Origin: Croceibacterium_A sp039920345
GTDB taxonomy: Bacteria; Pseudomonadota; Alphaproteobacteria; Sphingomonadales; Sphingomonadaceae
DNA: 9,234 nucleotides
Reading direction: 5' to 3'
Assembly: GCA_039920345.1 (NCBI GenBank)
Contig: JBDSDZ010000043.1
Span: forward strand, 1-9,234
The position numbers were made by a program, and so were the translations under genes. Below are positions 1 to 7,382 of this stretch, piece after piece (the first letter of the stretch is position 1; each line of letters opens with the position of its first letter). A model generated the notes under the pieces. The model saw only the letters and a list, made by a program, of their open reading frames with translations. It was not told where the DNA came from and did not search any database.

Positions 1-195
1 GCTGCGCGCCGCCGCCGCGACCGAATGCGATGCGGCCAGGTGCTGCAGGAATTGCGTCTGCTTGGCCCGGCTCCAGCGCCCCTCCCCGGCCTCGGGCGCG
101 GGCAGCGGCGCACAATCGGAAGCCGCCTCCATCAACGCGGGCCGATCGATGATGGCGGGGACAAGGCGGGCGATTTCGTTGGGTTGGGTGCTCAT
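1..195 (-). CDS. 5' part of a small protein, probably a helix-turn-helix protein; truncated by the window edge
   Basis: An open frame runs from an ATG at 195-193 leftward to base 1 without a stop, giving the first 65 residues, which begin MSTQPNEIARLVP and end HSVAAAARS. The segment around residues 40-65 (RWSRAKQTQFLQHLA, then SVAAAARS) resembles the start of a helix-turn-helix in which a helix rich in K, Q and L precedes 'AAxxxGxSxxxxYxLR'. Short HTH proteins with this layout are common and poorly characterised in sphingomonads. The recognition helix itself would lie outside the window, so the HTH call is inference from memory of the family. There is no strong Shine-Dalgarno before the ATG. 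A spacer with a palindromic repeat (253-323) lies upstream and separates it from the lipoprotein gene on the same strand, so the two are probably separate units. Confidence 0.55.
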   Translation of the reverse strand, partial: MSTQPNEIARLVPAIIDRPALMEAASDCAPLPAPEAGEGRWSRAKQTQFLQHLAASHSVAAAARS

Positions 196-252
196 CGGGC
201 AGGATAAGCCACAAGTGGGGGCCTGTAGGAAAATGGTTTTTTTGCGGAAGAG

Positions 253-323
253 CCCCTCTCTCCCCTCGCGGGAGGGAGACGAAGGCTCGGCGGCTGTGCC
301 ACTTAGCCGAAGTTGAGAGGGGG
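253..323. repeat. Palindromic spacer repeat, copy 1
   Basis: This element of about 70 bp starts CCCCTCTC (253-260) and ends GAGAGGGGG (315-323), so its ends are inverted repeats. Inside are two more stems: CTCTCCC (258-264) against GGGAGGG (270-276) around loop CTCGC, and GGCT (284-287) against AGCC (305-308) enclosing a GGC/GCC core. It is strongly similar to 850-917. It lies in the spacer between two minus-strand genes and contains no reading frame of its own. Confidence 0.8.
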
Positions 324-370
324 TGCGCGGCGCCGCTGGCCGGAGCGAACCGCGGGTTTGCCGCTGACCG

Positions 371-781
371 CTAGAGGCAGCGCAGCAGCTGCGGCTGTGC
401 ACCCCGGCGCAGGGTGAAGGGCCCCAGGCTCAGCGCACGGGCGGGCACTTCGACGCTCAGCTGGATCGTGTCTCCCCTGACAATGCCGGTGTAGCGCGCC
501 GGCCACGACGGCGGGGGCTGGTCGATGCGCACCGGCCCGCCCTGCCCGGGCGTATGGGTGCCGTCGGCGGCGAAGCGGCCCGCGGCGTCGGGCACCAGCG
601 GGCCCGCGATCGTGCCCGCGGCGCAATCGTATTCGAGGTGCCCCTGCTGCGCGTCGAGCACCAGCGAGACCCCGCGCGCGCCCCAACTCCCGGCGAGCGG
701 ACCCGGCGGCACGGTGGCGCACCCGGCGAGCGCGAGCGCGCAGAGGAACGAAGCGGCGCGGAAGGCGACGTGACGGAGCAT
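371..781 (-). CDS. Small lipoprotein of unknown function
   Basis: The protein has 136 residues. The start at 781 (MLRHVAFRAA) is preferred over the longer frame from 904 because it places a proper export signal at the N-terminus: a basic start, a hydrophobic core (residues 6-18) and a lipobox L-A-G-C with Cys21 as the lipidated residue. Met42 of the longer frame is this same start. The mature part is rich in Gly, Asp and alternating hydrophobics (GSWGARGVSLVLDAQQG; later GDTIQLSV and GPFTLRRG), which suggests a small beta-barrel. Cys53 and Cys135 could form a disulfide. I recognise the general pattern (a GxW...LEYDCAxGTI...GPFTLxRG protein) as a widespread uncharacterised proteobacterial family, but no activity is known to me. 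No SD is evident upstream. It should sit anchored in the periplasm; an outer-membrane location is likely because residue +2 is Ala, not Asp. Confidence 0.8.
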   Translation of the reverse strand: MLRHVAFRAASFLCALALAGCATVPPGPLAGSWGARGVSLVLDAQQGHLEYDCAAGTIAGPLVPDAAGRFAADGTHTPGQGGPVRIDQPPPSWPARYTGIVRGDTIQLSVEVPARALSLGPFTLRRGAQPQLLRCL

Positions 782-849
782 GACAGGATAACGTGCGAGC
801 GGGCCGTGAGTTGCAAGCCGCCCATGCGGACGATCCCGGCCCGCTCGCG

Positions 850-917
850 CTCTCTCCCCTCGCGGGAGAGATACGAAGGCTCGGCGGCTCTGCCGCTTAG
901 CCAAAGTTGAGAGGGGG
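850..917. repeat. Palindromic spacer repeat, copy 2
   Basis: This is a second copy of the 253-323 element in the same orientation, with only scattered differences across the shared core (about 856-917). Its hairpins are cleaner: TCTCTCCC (851-858) pairs perfectly with GGGAGAGA (864-871) around CTCGC. GCGGC (884-888) pairs with GCCGC (892-896) around TCT, inside GGCT (878-881)/AGCC (899-902). The outer end GAGAGGGGG (909-917) is retained, while the outer CCCC of the left end is missing. It lies between the divergent lipoprotein and nuclease genes. Confidence 0.8.
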
Positions 918-950
918 CGCGGCAGCGCGGGCCGGAGCGAGGCTTGCGAA

Positions 951-985
951 CCCCTCTCCCCACCCTCTCCCGCAGGGGGAGAGGG
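951..985. repeat. GC-rich hairpin repeat (CCCTCTCCC/GGGAGAGGG)
   Basis: A perfect 9-bp stem, CCCTCTCCC (963-971) with GGGAGAGGG (977-985), has a five-base loop and is preceded by a further CCCCTCTCCCC block (951-961). It follows repeat copy 2 by 33 bp and lies 51 bp before the nuclease start. Hairpins of this type are frequent in spacers of GC-rich proteobacteria. It could act as a terminator or as a REP-like element; there is no T-run to favour the former. Confidence 0.6.
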
Positions 986-1036
986 CTAGGTGCGCCTTAA
1001 CCGTATTTCCACCGCCGCCTGCGATGATCGCCCACC

Positions 1037-1671
1037 ATGCTCGCCGATCTTCTCGCCCTGCTCGACAAGCCCGTGCTGCTGCTGATCGTGCTGGCGGGGT
1101 GATCGGGATTACGCTGGAAAGCGCGCTCAACCGCGCGGACCGGGAGAAACGCCAGGCCTACTGGCGCGGGCGCAACACGGCGAAGGGGCGGACGGGCAAG
1201 ACCGTCACTCCGGCCAAGGCACCCGGTGGGCGCACGGCAGATGCCGAGAGCGCCGCGGCAGACCAGCTCAAGGCCGTGATGCGGGCCCATTACACCTCGC
1301 GCGCGCTGCTCAACCGGCCCGAGGCGCAGGTGTTCAAGGCGCTCGACAGCGCGGTGATCGCGCGCAATCCGGGCTGGCAGGTAATGGCGCAAGTCTGCCT
1401 GGGTGAATTCCTCACCAGCGCGGACACAGACCGCTTTTTCGCCATCAATTCCAAGCGGGTCGATTTCGCGCTGATGGACCCCGACTGCCGCGTGCGCCAC
1501 GCGCTCGAATACCAGGGCAGCGGCCACCACCAGGGCTCCGCCGCTGCGCGCGACGCGGTCAAGAAAGAAGCGCTGCGCAAGGCGGGGATCGGCTACCACG
1601 AGGTGGTCGCCGGGCACACAACGCCGGGGGAGCTGAAGCGGCTGGTGGAGAAGCTGGTGCCGGTGGGGTGA
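1037..1671 (+). CDS. DUF2726-type PD-(D/E)XK-like nuclease with N-terminal membrane helix; reading frame shifted near base 1099
   Basis: As it stands the gene is read in two frames. From ATG 1037 the frame gives a 21-residue start, MLADLLALLDKPVLLLIVLA plus G, and stops at TGA 1100-1102. The +1-shifted frame continues from GTG 1099 (VIGITLESALNRADREKRQA) to TGA 1669-1671. Adding one G to the GGGG run at 1096-1099 joins them into a 211-residue protein with a transmembrane helix at about residues 10-28, a charged linker with a YWRGRN motif, and a DUF2726 domain at about 90-210. Candidate catalytic residues of the PD-(D/E)XK-like fold are E96 (RPEAQVF), D143 (KRVDFAL), E158-x-Q160 (ALEYQG) and K175/K176. 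The family has no established role that I can name; topoisomerase/nuclease-like DNA functions are inferred from the fold. An automated caller would probably start at ATG 1024 or GTG 1099 in the second frame. No clear SD precedes 1037. The shift may be a sequencing error or a real mutation. Confidence 0.75.
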
Positions 1672-1753
1672 GGGGCGGTTAGTTGGTTAGCATGCTAAGC
1701 CCGGAACTTCTATCGCGGGATTCTCATGCCCCCGAGATTCACGGAATTCAAAC

Positions 1754-3145
1754 TTAAATCCCAAGTTTCCGAACAAAAACGTCTTCTATTATAGAGTTTA
1801 CGATTTGAGATGCCGACTGCACATCGTTGCACTCCCAGTTCTCTTCATCGCTCCTACGTGCAGCTGGCGACGCCCCGTCAGATGAAAATACGTTTAGTTT
1901 ATCGTTTACGAATAAGAGCTGCCGAAATCGGACATGCGGGTCTGCAAAGAAATCGAAATCGAACCTTGCTCCGTACTCAGGCTTACCTCCGGTCAGCTTA
2001 AGTGCAACGAGGCCATAGAGATCGTCCTTGTTATAGGTGTCATCTGATCGAAAATTGTGTCGCTTAAAATACAAGATAGAACGAAAGAATGCCTCTCCTT
2101 CCGAATACCAAGTTTGCTTCAGTGCCCAAGAGTTACTCGAAATGCCCCGCTCGCTGATTTTCCGCCATTTGTCGAAATCAATTATCGGATACTCTTCATT
2201 CTTGACGTGTATAATTTCAGATTGGGAATTCAATTGATCGCACGTTTCCACCATTTGTTTGATGAATAATTGCATCCTCTGCCGCCAAACGACAAACTGT
2301 TTATGCAAAGCGCCGGATCGCGCAGTGTCAGCTCTCCTTGCTAACACGTTTACAAAACTTCCTCGGCTTTCGGCTTCCTGAACTATCGATTGAATCTTAG
2401 AAATTACATCAAGTTGCAACCTCGCAACAAGCTGAGCTAAGTCGTCCCATAGCCCTTCATCAGCCTTTTCGAGCGCGGCATAGTAATCATCCCGCTTTGC
2501 CGAAGGGATGCCAGTTGGATAAAGTCGATCGGAAAGTAGTGAAAAATCTTGAAGCAGACGTCCAGTGCGTCCGTTCCCATCAGCGAACGGATGTATGTGT
2601 GTAAACGTCGCGTGCAGCCACACAGCCTTCAGAATTGGATGAAGGGATTTCGTAAGATTATACTTAACGACCATAGAGTGAATGGCCGGCCCGATCTCCT
2701 GCGGTGAAGGAGGCTGGAATTGAGCGCCCGTTATCTCGACATCTTGAGTTCTGTATTCGCCAGGATGCTCTATAATAGTTGCTTGCAGCAATCGATTGAC
2801 CTCGCGGATCAAACCCTCCGATAGGGGATGCCCATCCACGGCCATATCGTAAACAAACTCATCGGCATTGAGCGCATTTCGAATTTCATGCTCAGCCTTA
2901 ATGGAGTTCTCTGTTAGTGTCATTGCGTCCATAACAAGAAGAGTTTGTCTCCTAGTTATACTTATTCCTTCAATATTTAAACTCGCCGTAATCCTATCTG
3001 GTAAAAATTCCACGCTAATGCGGTGAATAACTTCTGGAGAAAACGGCTGATATTGCTTTAGCTCTTCAATCGACGCATCTACTTCATCAAGCAAGTTTTG
3101 GGTTTCTGGCTCAACTTCTATCTGTATTGTCGATGAATCAGTCAT
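1754..3145 (-). CDS. Fic-domain protein (class II, self-inhibited AMPylase) with an unrecognised C-terminal region
   Basis: The protein has 463 residues. The Fic core shows the full catalytic motif HPFADGNGRTGR at 185-196, with H185 as the catalytic base; Fic enzymes usually transfer AMP from ATP to a Thr, Ser or Tyr of a target protein. S55-L-N-I-E59-G60 fits the (S/T)xxxE(G/N) inhibitory helix and lies N-terminal to the core, as in class II Fic proteins, so the enzyme should be auto-inhibited and need no separate antitoxin. Before the Fic fold is a 'Fic_N'-like segment (about 35-130). Residues about 265-463 form a second module, rich in aromatic and charged residues (WRQRMQLFIKQM, WALKQTWYSEGEAFF, ARFDFDFFADPHVRF), that I do not recognise. 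GC content is visibly lower than in flanking genes, with many AT-ending codons, which points to recent acquisition. The start at 3145 follows GAGAATGGTATCTAAAA, a weak ribosome site. No partner gene is adjacent. Confidence 0.93.
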   Translation of the reverse strand: MTDSSTIQIEVEPETQNLLDEVDASIEELKQYQPFSPEVIHRISVEFLPDRITASLNIEGISITRRQTLLVMDAMTLTENSIKAEHEIRNALNADEFVYDMAVDGHPLSEGLIREVNRLLQATIIEHPGEYRTQDVEITGAQFQPPSPQEIGPAIHSMVVKYNLTKSLHPILKAVWLHATFTHIHPFADGNGRTGRLLQDFSLLSDRLYPTGIPSAKRDDYYAALEKADEGLWDDLAQLVARLQLDVISKIQSIVQEAESRGSFVNVLARRADTARSGALHKQFVVWRQRMQLFIKQMVETCDQLNSQSEIIHVKNEEYPIIDFDKWRKISERGISSNSWALKQTWYSEGEAFFRSILYFKRHNFRSDDTYNKDDLYGLVALKLTGGKPEYGARFDFDFFADPHVRFRQLLFVNDKLNVFSSDGASPAARRSDEENWECNDVQSASQIVNSIIEDVFVRKLGI

Positions 3146-3239
3146 TTTTAGATACCATTCTCATGCCGACGCGGAAAATCAATCTAATTCAGACCAGCAG
3201 ATCAAACCGCTTTTTGGACGAATTGACGGTCCTACTCTC

Positions 3240-3337
3240 AATCCTGAACCCATTGGTTGCAATCGCTATAAGTTCATTTTTGGCGAGACGAAACTTCTAG
3301 CTCATTTCAGCCATGCCGACTTGCGCCTCATCGACGT
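3240..3337 (-). pseudogene. Diverged relic of a thiC 3' end (relic 1)
   Basis: Read on the minus strand from 3337, one frame gives HVDEAQVGMAEMS, then TAG, then KFRLAKNELIAIATNG. This lines up with the intact ThiC C-terminus (EEAEKGMAEMSEKYRLGGNE, then LYVGANG). Over the 63 nt I aligned by eye, about 45 match. Most differences fall at third codon positions and are synonymous (GCC/GCT, GAG/GAA, CGC/CGT, AAC/AAT, CTC/CTT), as expected of a sequence that evolved under protein constraint before it broke. One Glu codon has become TAG. Nothing recognisable as the rest of thiC lies upstream (3340-3509). The AT-leaning codons match the Fic region, so it may come from a different thiC lineage and not be a recent copy of the neighbour. 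Confidence 0.65.
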
Positions 3338-3509
3338 GCCCACCAGAAGTCCCGCTGCGTCGCGAGCTCGCACCGATCGCGTACTTCCGGGGCCAATTCC
3401 GAACAGGAATTGCGACGACATTTTAGTTCCCTCCACCCAGATACCATCCCGCCCCCTGTGGATTGACACCATAGGCGGCGCTTTCGCCGTCATGCTCAGA
3501 TGTGATCCT

Positions 3510-3617
3510 ATACTCCTGACAATTGCTGCCATCCTCGTCGTGCTCTGGTCCACATCCTGCTGATCCTCGCGGTGATCGCGATTGTCGTGCACCTCGTGCG
3601 CGGGCGCGGCGGTCTGA
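3510..3617 (+). pseudogene. Broken copy of the Lmo0937-type small membrane protein gene
   Basis: This is a decayed duplicate of the intact gene at 4636-4788. The start codon position now reads ATA (3510-3512), followed by codons for LLTIAAILVVLW. After CTCTGG (3543-3548) 40 bp are missing compared with the intact gene (its 4675-4714), which shifts the frame. From 3549 the sequence resumes as TCCACATCCTGCTGATCC and continues nearly identical (about 59 of 61 bases by eye). Small indels at the end (about 3605-3617) remove the original stop. The first part is noticeably more diverged (about 33 of 39) than the last part. With no start, a frame-shifting deletion and no stop it cannot make the protein. 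Confidence 0.85.
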
Positions 3618-3671
3618 CGCTATATTGCCAAGCCACGGGTTACCGGGCCCGGGGCAGGAGCTTTATAGGGC

Positions 3672-3707
3672 TCAGTCGTGCTCACGCCCTTTCGCGCCGA
3701 CGTAGCT
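3672..3707 (-). pseudogene. Relic of the last codons of thiC (relic 2)
   Basis: On the minus strand this reads S-Y-V-G-A-K-G-R-E-H-D-stop, against the intact ThiC end L-Y-V-G-A-N-G-R-E-H-D-stop. At DNA level 3672-3707 matches 4844-4881 with three substitutions and one 2-bp gap. It abuts the stop of the methyltransferase gene (3707-3709), so the thiC homology ends where that gene begins. The order broken membrane gene - thiC end repeats the order at 4636-4881, so the two relics were duplicated as one block. Confidence 0.8.
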
Positions 3708-4468
3708 CAATCCCGCTGAAAAACATACACAAACTGGTCCGTCTTGCCCCTCACCGAGGGGTCGAACACCAGTTTGGTGCGCGGGTCTTCGGGGTTGCGC
3801 AGGACCTGGCTCTCGCTGACGAGGTGGAAGCCGGCGGCGGCCATGTCCGCCTTGACCACCGCGCCGTCGATCCGGTGGGTGGTGTCGGTGTCGGCGATGC
3901 CCGAGCCGTCGGGCGCGGCGTGGTCGATCACCACGAAGCGGCCGCCCGGCTTGAGCGCCGCGTACACCGCCCGGTTGAACGCCGGCACGTCGGCCGGGCC
4001 CATGAACTTGTCATACAGATCGTGGTAGTTCTGCCGCATCCAGACCACGTCGGCCTTGCCCGGCAGGATCAGCGTTTCGGTATGCGCGGCGACCGCGATC
4101 ACGTTGGGATGATCGGCCAGCGGCATCGACCCGTCGGGCGGGGTGACGTGGTGTTCGGCGGTGTCGGCTTCGATCAGGTGGACCGCGTAGACCTTGCCCG
4201 CGGGGCCGACGACTTGCGCGAACAGGCGGTCCCAGTAATCGCCCGGCCACACGTCGGCCACGGTATCGCCGGGGCGGATGTTGAGGAAGGCGAGCAGCTC
4301 GGCCGGATGGCGGTTGGCGTCGAGCGCGCGGTCCGCCTCTGGCCGCGCCGGATCGGCCACGATCGCGGCGGTATCGGTGGTGGCGGCGGGCGCCGCGCAG
4401 GCGGATGCGCCAAAAGCGCAGGTCACCAGGGCGATGGCCATGGCGCGGTGAAGTTTGCTGGGTGTCAT
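3707..4468 (-). CDS. Exported SAM-dependent methyltransferase-like protein (COG4798 type)
   Basis: The protein has 253 residues when started at ATG 4468, which follows GAGGAG with about 11 bases spacing. The longer frame from 4657 would add 63 residues without export features, so I reject it. MTPSKLHRAM plus the hydrophobic stretch to about residue 24 is a signal peptide; Cys24 in ASAC gives a weak lipobox, so it may be a lipoprotein or be cleaved to a soluble periplasmic form. The rest matches the COG4798 'predicted methyltransferase' layout: RPEADRALDANRHPAELLAF (42-61), a motif-I strand DTVADVWPGDYWDRLF (68-83), the acidic strand-2 end VYAVHLIE (93-100), DVVWMRQNYHDLYDKF (140-155) and ALKPGGRFVVIDH (171-183). 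Motif I has WPGDYWD where relatives usually show a glycine-rich WPGGGYxT, so SAM binding should be checked. Its substrate is unknown. It lies between two copies of a duplicated block, which suggests insertion or amplification. Codon use is typical of the host. Confidence 0.85.
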   Translation of the reverse strand: MTPSKLHRAMAIALVTCAFGASACAAPAATTDTAAIVADPARPEADRALDANRHPAELLAFLNIRPGDTVADVWPGDYWDRLFAQVVGPAGKVYAVHLIEADTAEHHVTPPDGSMPLADHPNVIAVAAHTETLILPGKADVVWMRQNYHDLYDKFMGPADVPAFNRAVYAALKPGGRFVVIDHAAPDGSGIADTDTTHRIDGAVVKADMAAAGFHLVSESQVLRNPEDPRTKLVFDPSVRGKTDQFVYVFQRD

Positions 4469-4635
4469 GACGTGCGCGGCTCCTCGATCGCTCGTTGCGC
4501 GACCGTCATGCCCTATCTGCGCGGCGATGTCAGCGGTGCGCGCGGCGGCCCGCGCCAACCCAACTCGAAACCATCCGGCTTCCCGTGGATTAACCCCCTG
4601 AGCGGCGTTTGGGCCGTGAGCAGAAAGGTGACCCC

Positions 4636-4788
4636 ATGTTCCTGACCATCGCAGCAATCCTCGTCGTGCTCTGGCTGCTCGGCTTCCTGGCGTTCCATGT
4701 CGCCGGCGGGCTGATCCACATCCTGCTGATCCTCGCGGTGATCGCGATTGTCGTGCACTTCGTGCGCGGACGCGGCACAGCGGTCTAG
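4636..4788 (+). CDS. Small hydrophobic membrane protein (Lmo0937 family)
   Basis: The 50-residue protein begins MFLTIAAILVVLWLLGFLAF, then HVAGGLIHILLILAVIAIVV and ends HFVRGRGTAV. It has two membrane helices (about 3-19 and 24-41) joined by a Gly-rich turn with GGLIHILL, and a basic tail. This layout and the LWLLG...GGxIHILL signature identify the Lmo0937 family of very small membrane proteins. Their function is unknown, though members are often stress-linked in other bacteria. AGAAAGG (4622-4628) is a good ribosome site 7 bases before the ATG. It is divergent from the methyltransferase (167 bp between starts) and convergent with thiC. A broken duplicate lies at 3510-3617. Confidence 0.88.
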   Translation: MFLTIAAILVVLWLLGFLAFHVAGGLIHILLILAVIAIVVHFVRGRGTAV

Positions 4789-4799
4789 CGCCTATCCGG

Positions 4800-4827
4800 C
4801 CCGGCCGCGCCCAGTTGCGCGGCCGGG
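4800..4827. terminator. Hairpin between convergent genes, likely bidirectional terminator
   Basis: A perfect 11-bp stem CCCGGCCGCGC (4800-4810) / GCGCGGCCGGG (4817-4827) has loop CCAGTT. It sits between the stop of the small membrane gene (4788) and the stop of thiC (4844). There is no real T-run on either side, so termination is inferred from stem strength and position. The duplicated block at 3618-3671 no longer contains this stem. Confidence 0.6.
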
Positions 4828-4843
4828 TGCCGGGTTCCCTTGC

Positions 4844-6718
<1,875 letters not shown>

Positions 6719-6723
6719 TCAAA

Positions 6724-6746
6724 CTCTCCATTTGGGGGAAGGAGAG
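6724..6746 (-). promoter_or_regulatory. Hairpin hiding the thiC ribosome binding site (riboswitch expression platform)
   Basis: On the transcript CUCUCC (bases 6746-6741) can pair with GGAGAG (6729-6724), the Shine-Dalgarno sequence that lies five bases before the thiC ATG. The loop is UUCCCCCAAAU. The same UUCCC segment could instead pair with GGGAA at the 3' edge of the riboswitch P1 region, which would free the ribosome site when TPP is absent. The pairing partners are visible; the switching model is inference. Confidence 0.6.
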
Positions 6747-6773
6747 CGGGCCAGGAAGTTTCGGGCCGCTTTC

Positions 6774-6868
6774 CCTCCCTACGCCGGTGTCAGCCGGATC
6801 AGGTTCGGCGGGTCGGAAGCTCGCGCTTCCCTCTCAACCGCCGTTCAGCGGTCCCCCGGGGATGCAGC
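6774..6868 (-). promoter_or_regulatory. TPP riboswitch (THI element)
   Basis: Reading the minus strand from 6868: a GGGGG half of P2; P3 as CCGC-TGAACG-GCGG; the conserved junction TTGAGA (usual form CUGAGA); an optional extra stem GGAAGC-GCGA-GCTTCC with a GNRA-type loop; GACCC closing P2; then GAACCTGATCCGG, a CTGACA segment where UAAUGC-like sequence is usual, CCGGCGTAGGGA, and a short P1 (TCCC/GGGA). These are the pyrimidine-sensing and pyrophosphate-sensing arms of the class. It ends about 56 bases before the thiC start, and no terminator-like hairpin with a U-run follows, so control is probably at translation. Confidence 0.95.
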
Positions 6869-6890
6869 CACCCTAGGCGCATTGCGGGCA

Positions 6891-6920
6891 GACTTAAAGG
6901 GCTGGCTAGAGGGTGTGCAA
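6891..6920 (-). promoter_or_regulatory. Possible thiC promoter
   Basis: On the minus strand TTGCAC (6920-6915) and TAAGTC (6896-6891) are 18 bases apart. The resulting start near 6884 would sit just upstream of the riboswitch. The -35 overlaps the 3' end of the upstream membrane protein gene. The -10 is a poor match, so the call is tentative. Confidence 0.3.
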
Positions 6921-7313
6921 ACGGGTCAGCGCGGCCAGCACGGCGGCGATCCCGAAAAGCATCGCGACGCCGGCCCAGAGCCGCCCGCCGCGGCCGATCA
7001 GCGCGCGGGCGACGTGCAGGAAACGCTCTCCCGAAGCGAGGATCAAGATCCCTTCCGCCACCGCGATGCCGCCGATGACGGATACCGCGATCGACAGCCA
7101 GTCGCCCGGCAGCCACGGATTGACGAGGTAGATCGCCGCGCCCAGCGATAGGGTGAACGCCCCGGTGACGAAGCGCAGCGCGGCGCTGCGTTCGAGCTCC
7201 TTGAGCATCGCCCACCAGGTGTTCGGACTGCGCAGCTCGCCCATCCCGGCGGCCAGCGCATAAAGCCCGGTGAACAGCGCGATCCACGCGGCAATCTCGG
7301 AATGGTCAGCCAT
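6906..7313 (-). CDS. Four-helix membrane protein of unknown function
   Basis: The protein has 135 residues from ATG 7313, preceded by GGAGAG with about 7 bases spacing (GGAGAGAAACGCC then ATG). The frame could extend to 7391, but that part is basic, lacks a ribosome site and overlaps the operator cluster. Hydrophobic segments lie at about 9-26, 47-65, 72-93 and 112-130, with polar loops ELRSPNTWWAMLKELERS and SGERFLHVARALIGRGG. There is no signal peptide or enzyme motif, and I do not recognise a named family. It is transcribed away from the 7468 operon, and their shared 154-bp region holds three identical-type dyads, so both may answer to the same regulator. It ends 36 bp before the thiC riboswitch on the same strand. 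Read-through into thiC is possible but the riboswitch implies a separate leader. Confidence 0.75.
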   Translation of the reverse strand: MADHSEIAAWIALFTGLYALAAGMGELRSPNTWWAMLKELERSAALRFVTGAFTLSLGAAIYLVNPWLPGDWLSIAVSVIGGIAVAEGILILASGERFLHVARALIGRGGRLWAGVAMLFGIAAVLAALTRLHTL

Positions 7314-7382
7314 GGCGTTTCTCTCTCCGTGCCTGAGCTTACGCCTGACCGGGCGCTGGCTCAACCGTGACCTGCTAGCCAG

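Noticed and set aside
907..1036. Upstream extension of the nuclease frame to ATG 907
   Set aside because: This stretch lies within the spacer repeats and encodes a Pro/Arg-rich low-complexity peptide. The other frame from 1037 gives a sensible membrane helix.
1687..1698. Perfect palindrome TTAGCATGCTAA as a transposon end or terminator
   Set aside because: There is no second copy in the window, the arms are only 6 bp, and no T-run follows. I noted it only as a possible edge marker of the AT-rich segment.
1754..3145. Fic gene considered as a toxin with a separate antitoxin gene
   Set aside because: The inhibitory motif SLNIEG is within the same protein, and no small antitoxin-like gene lies next to it.
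3302..3421. Minus-strand 39-codon frame beginning MSSQFLFGIGPG with a good GGAGG ribosome site
   Set aside because: The ribosome site is strong, but the frame runs out of phase through the thiC relic and has no family resemblance. It is probably chance within decayed DNA.
3572..4645. Plus-strand open frame of 357 codons over the methyltransferase
   Set aside because: It is a shadow of the minus-strand methyltransferase, rich in Arg, His and Val, without recognisable domains.
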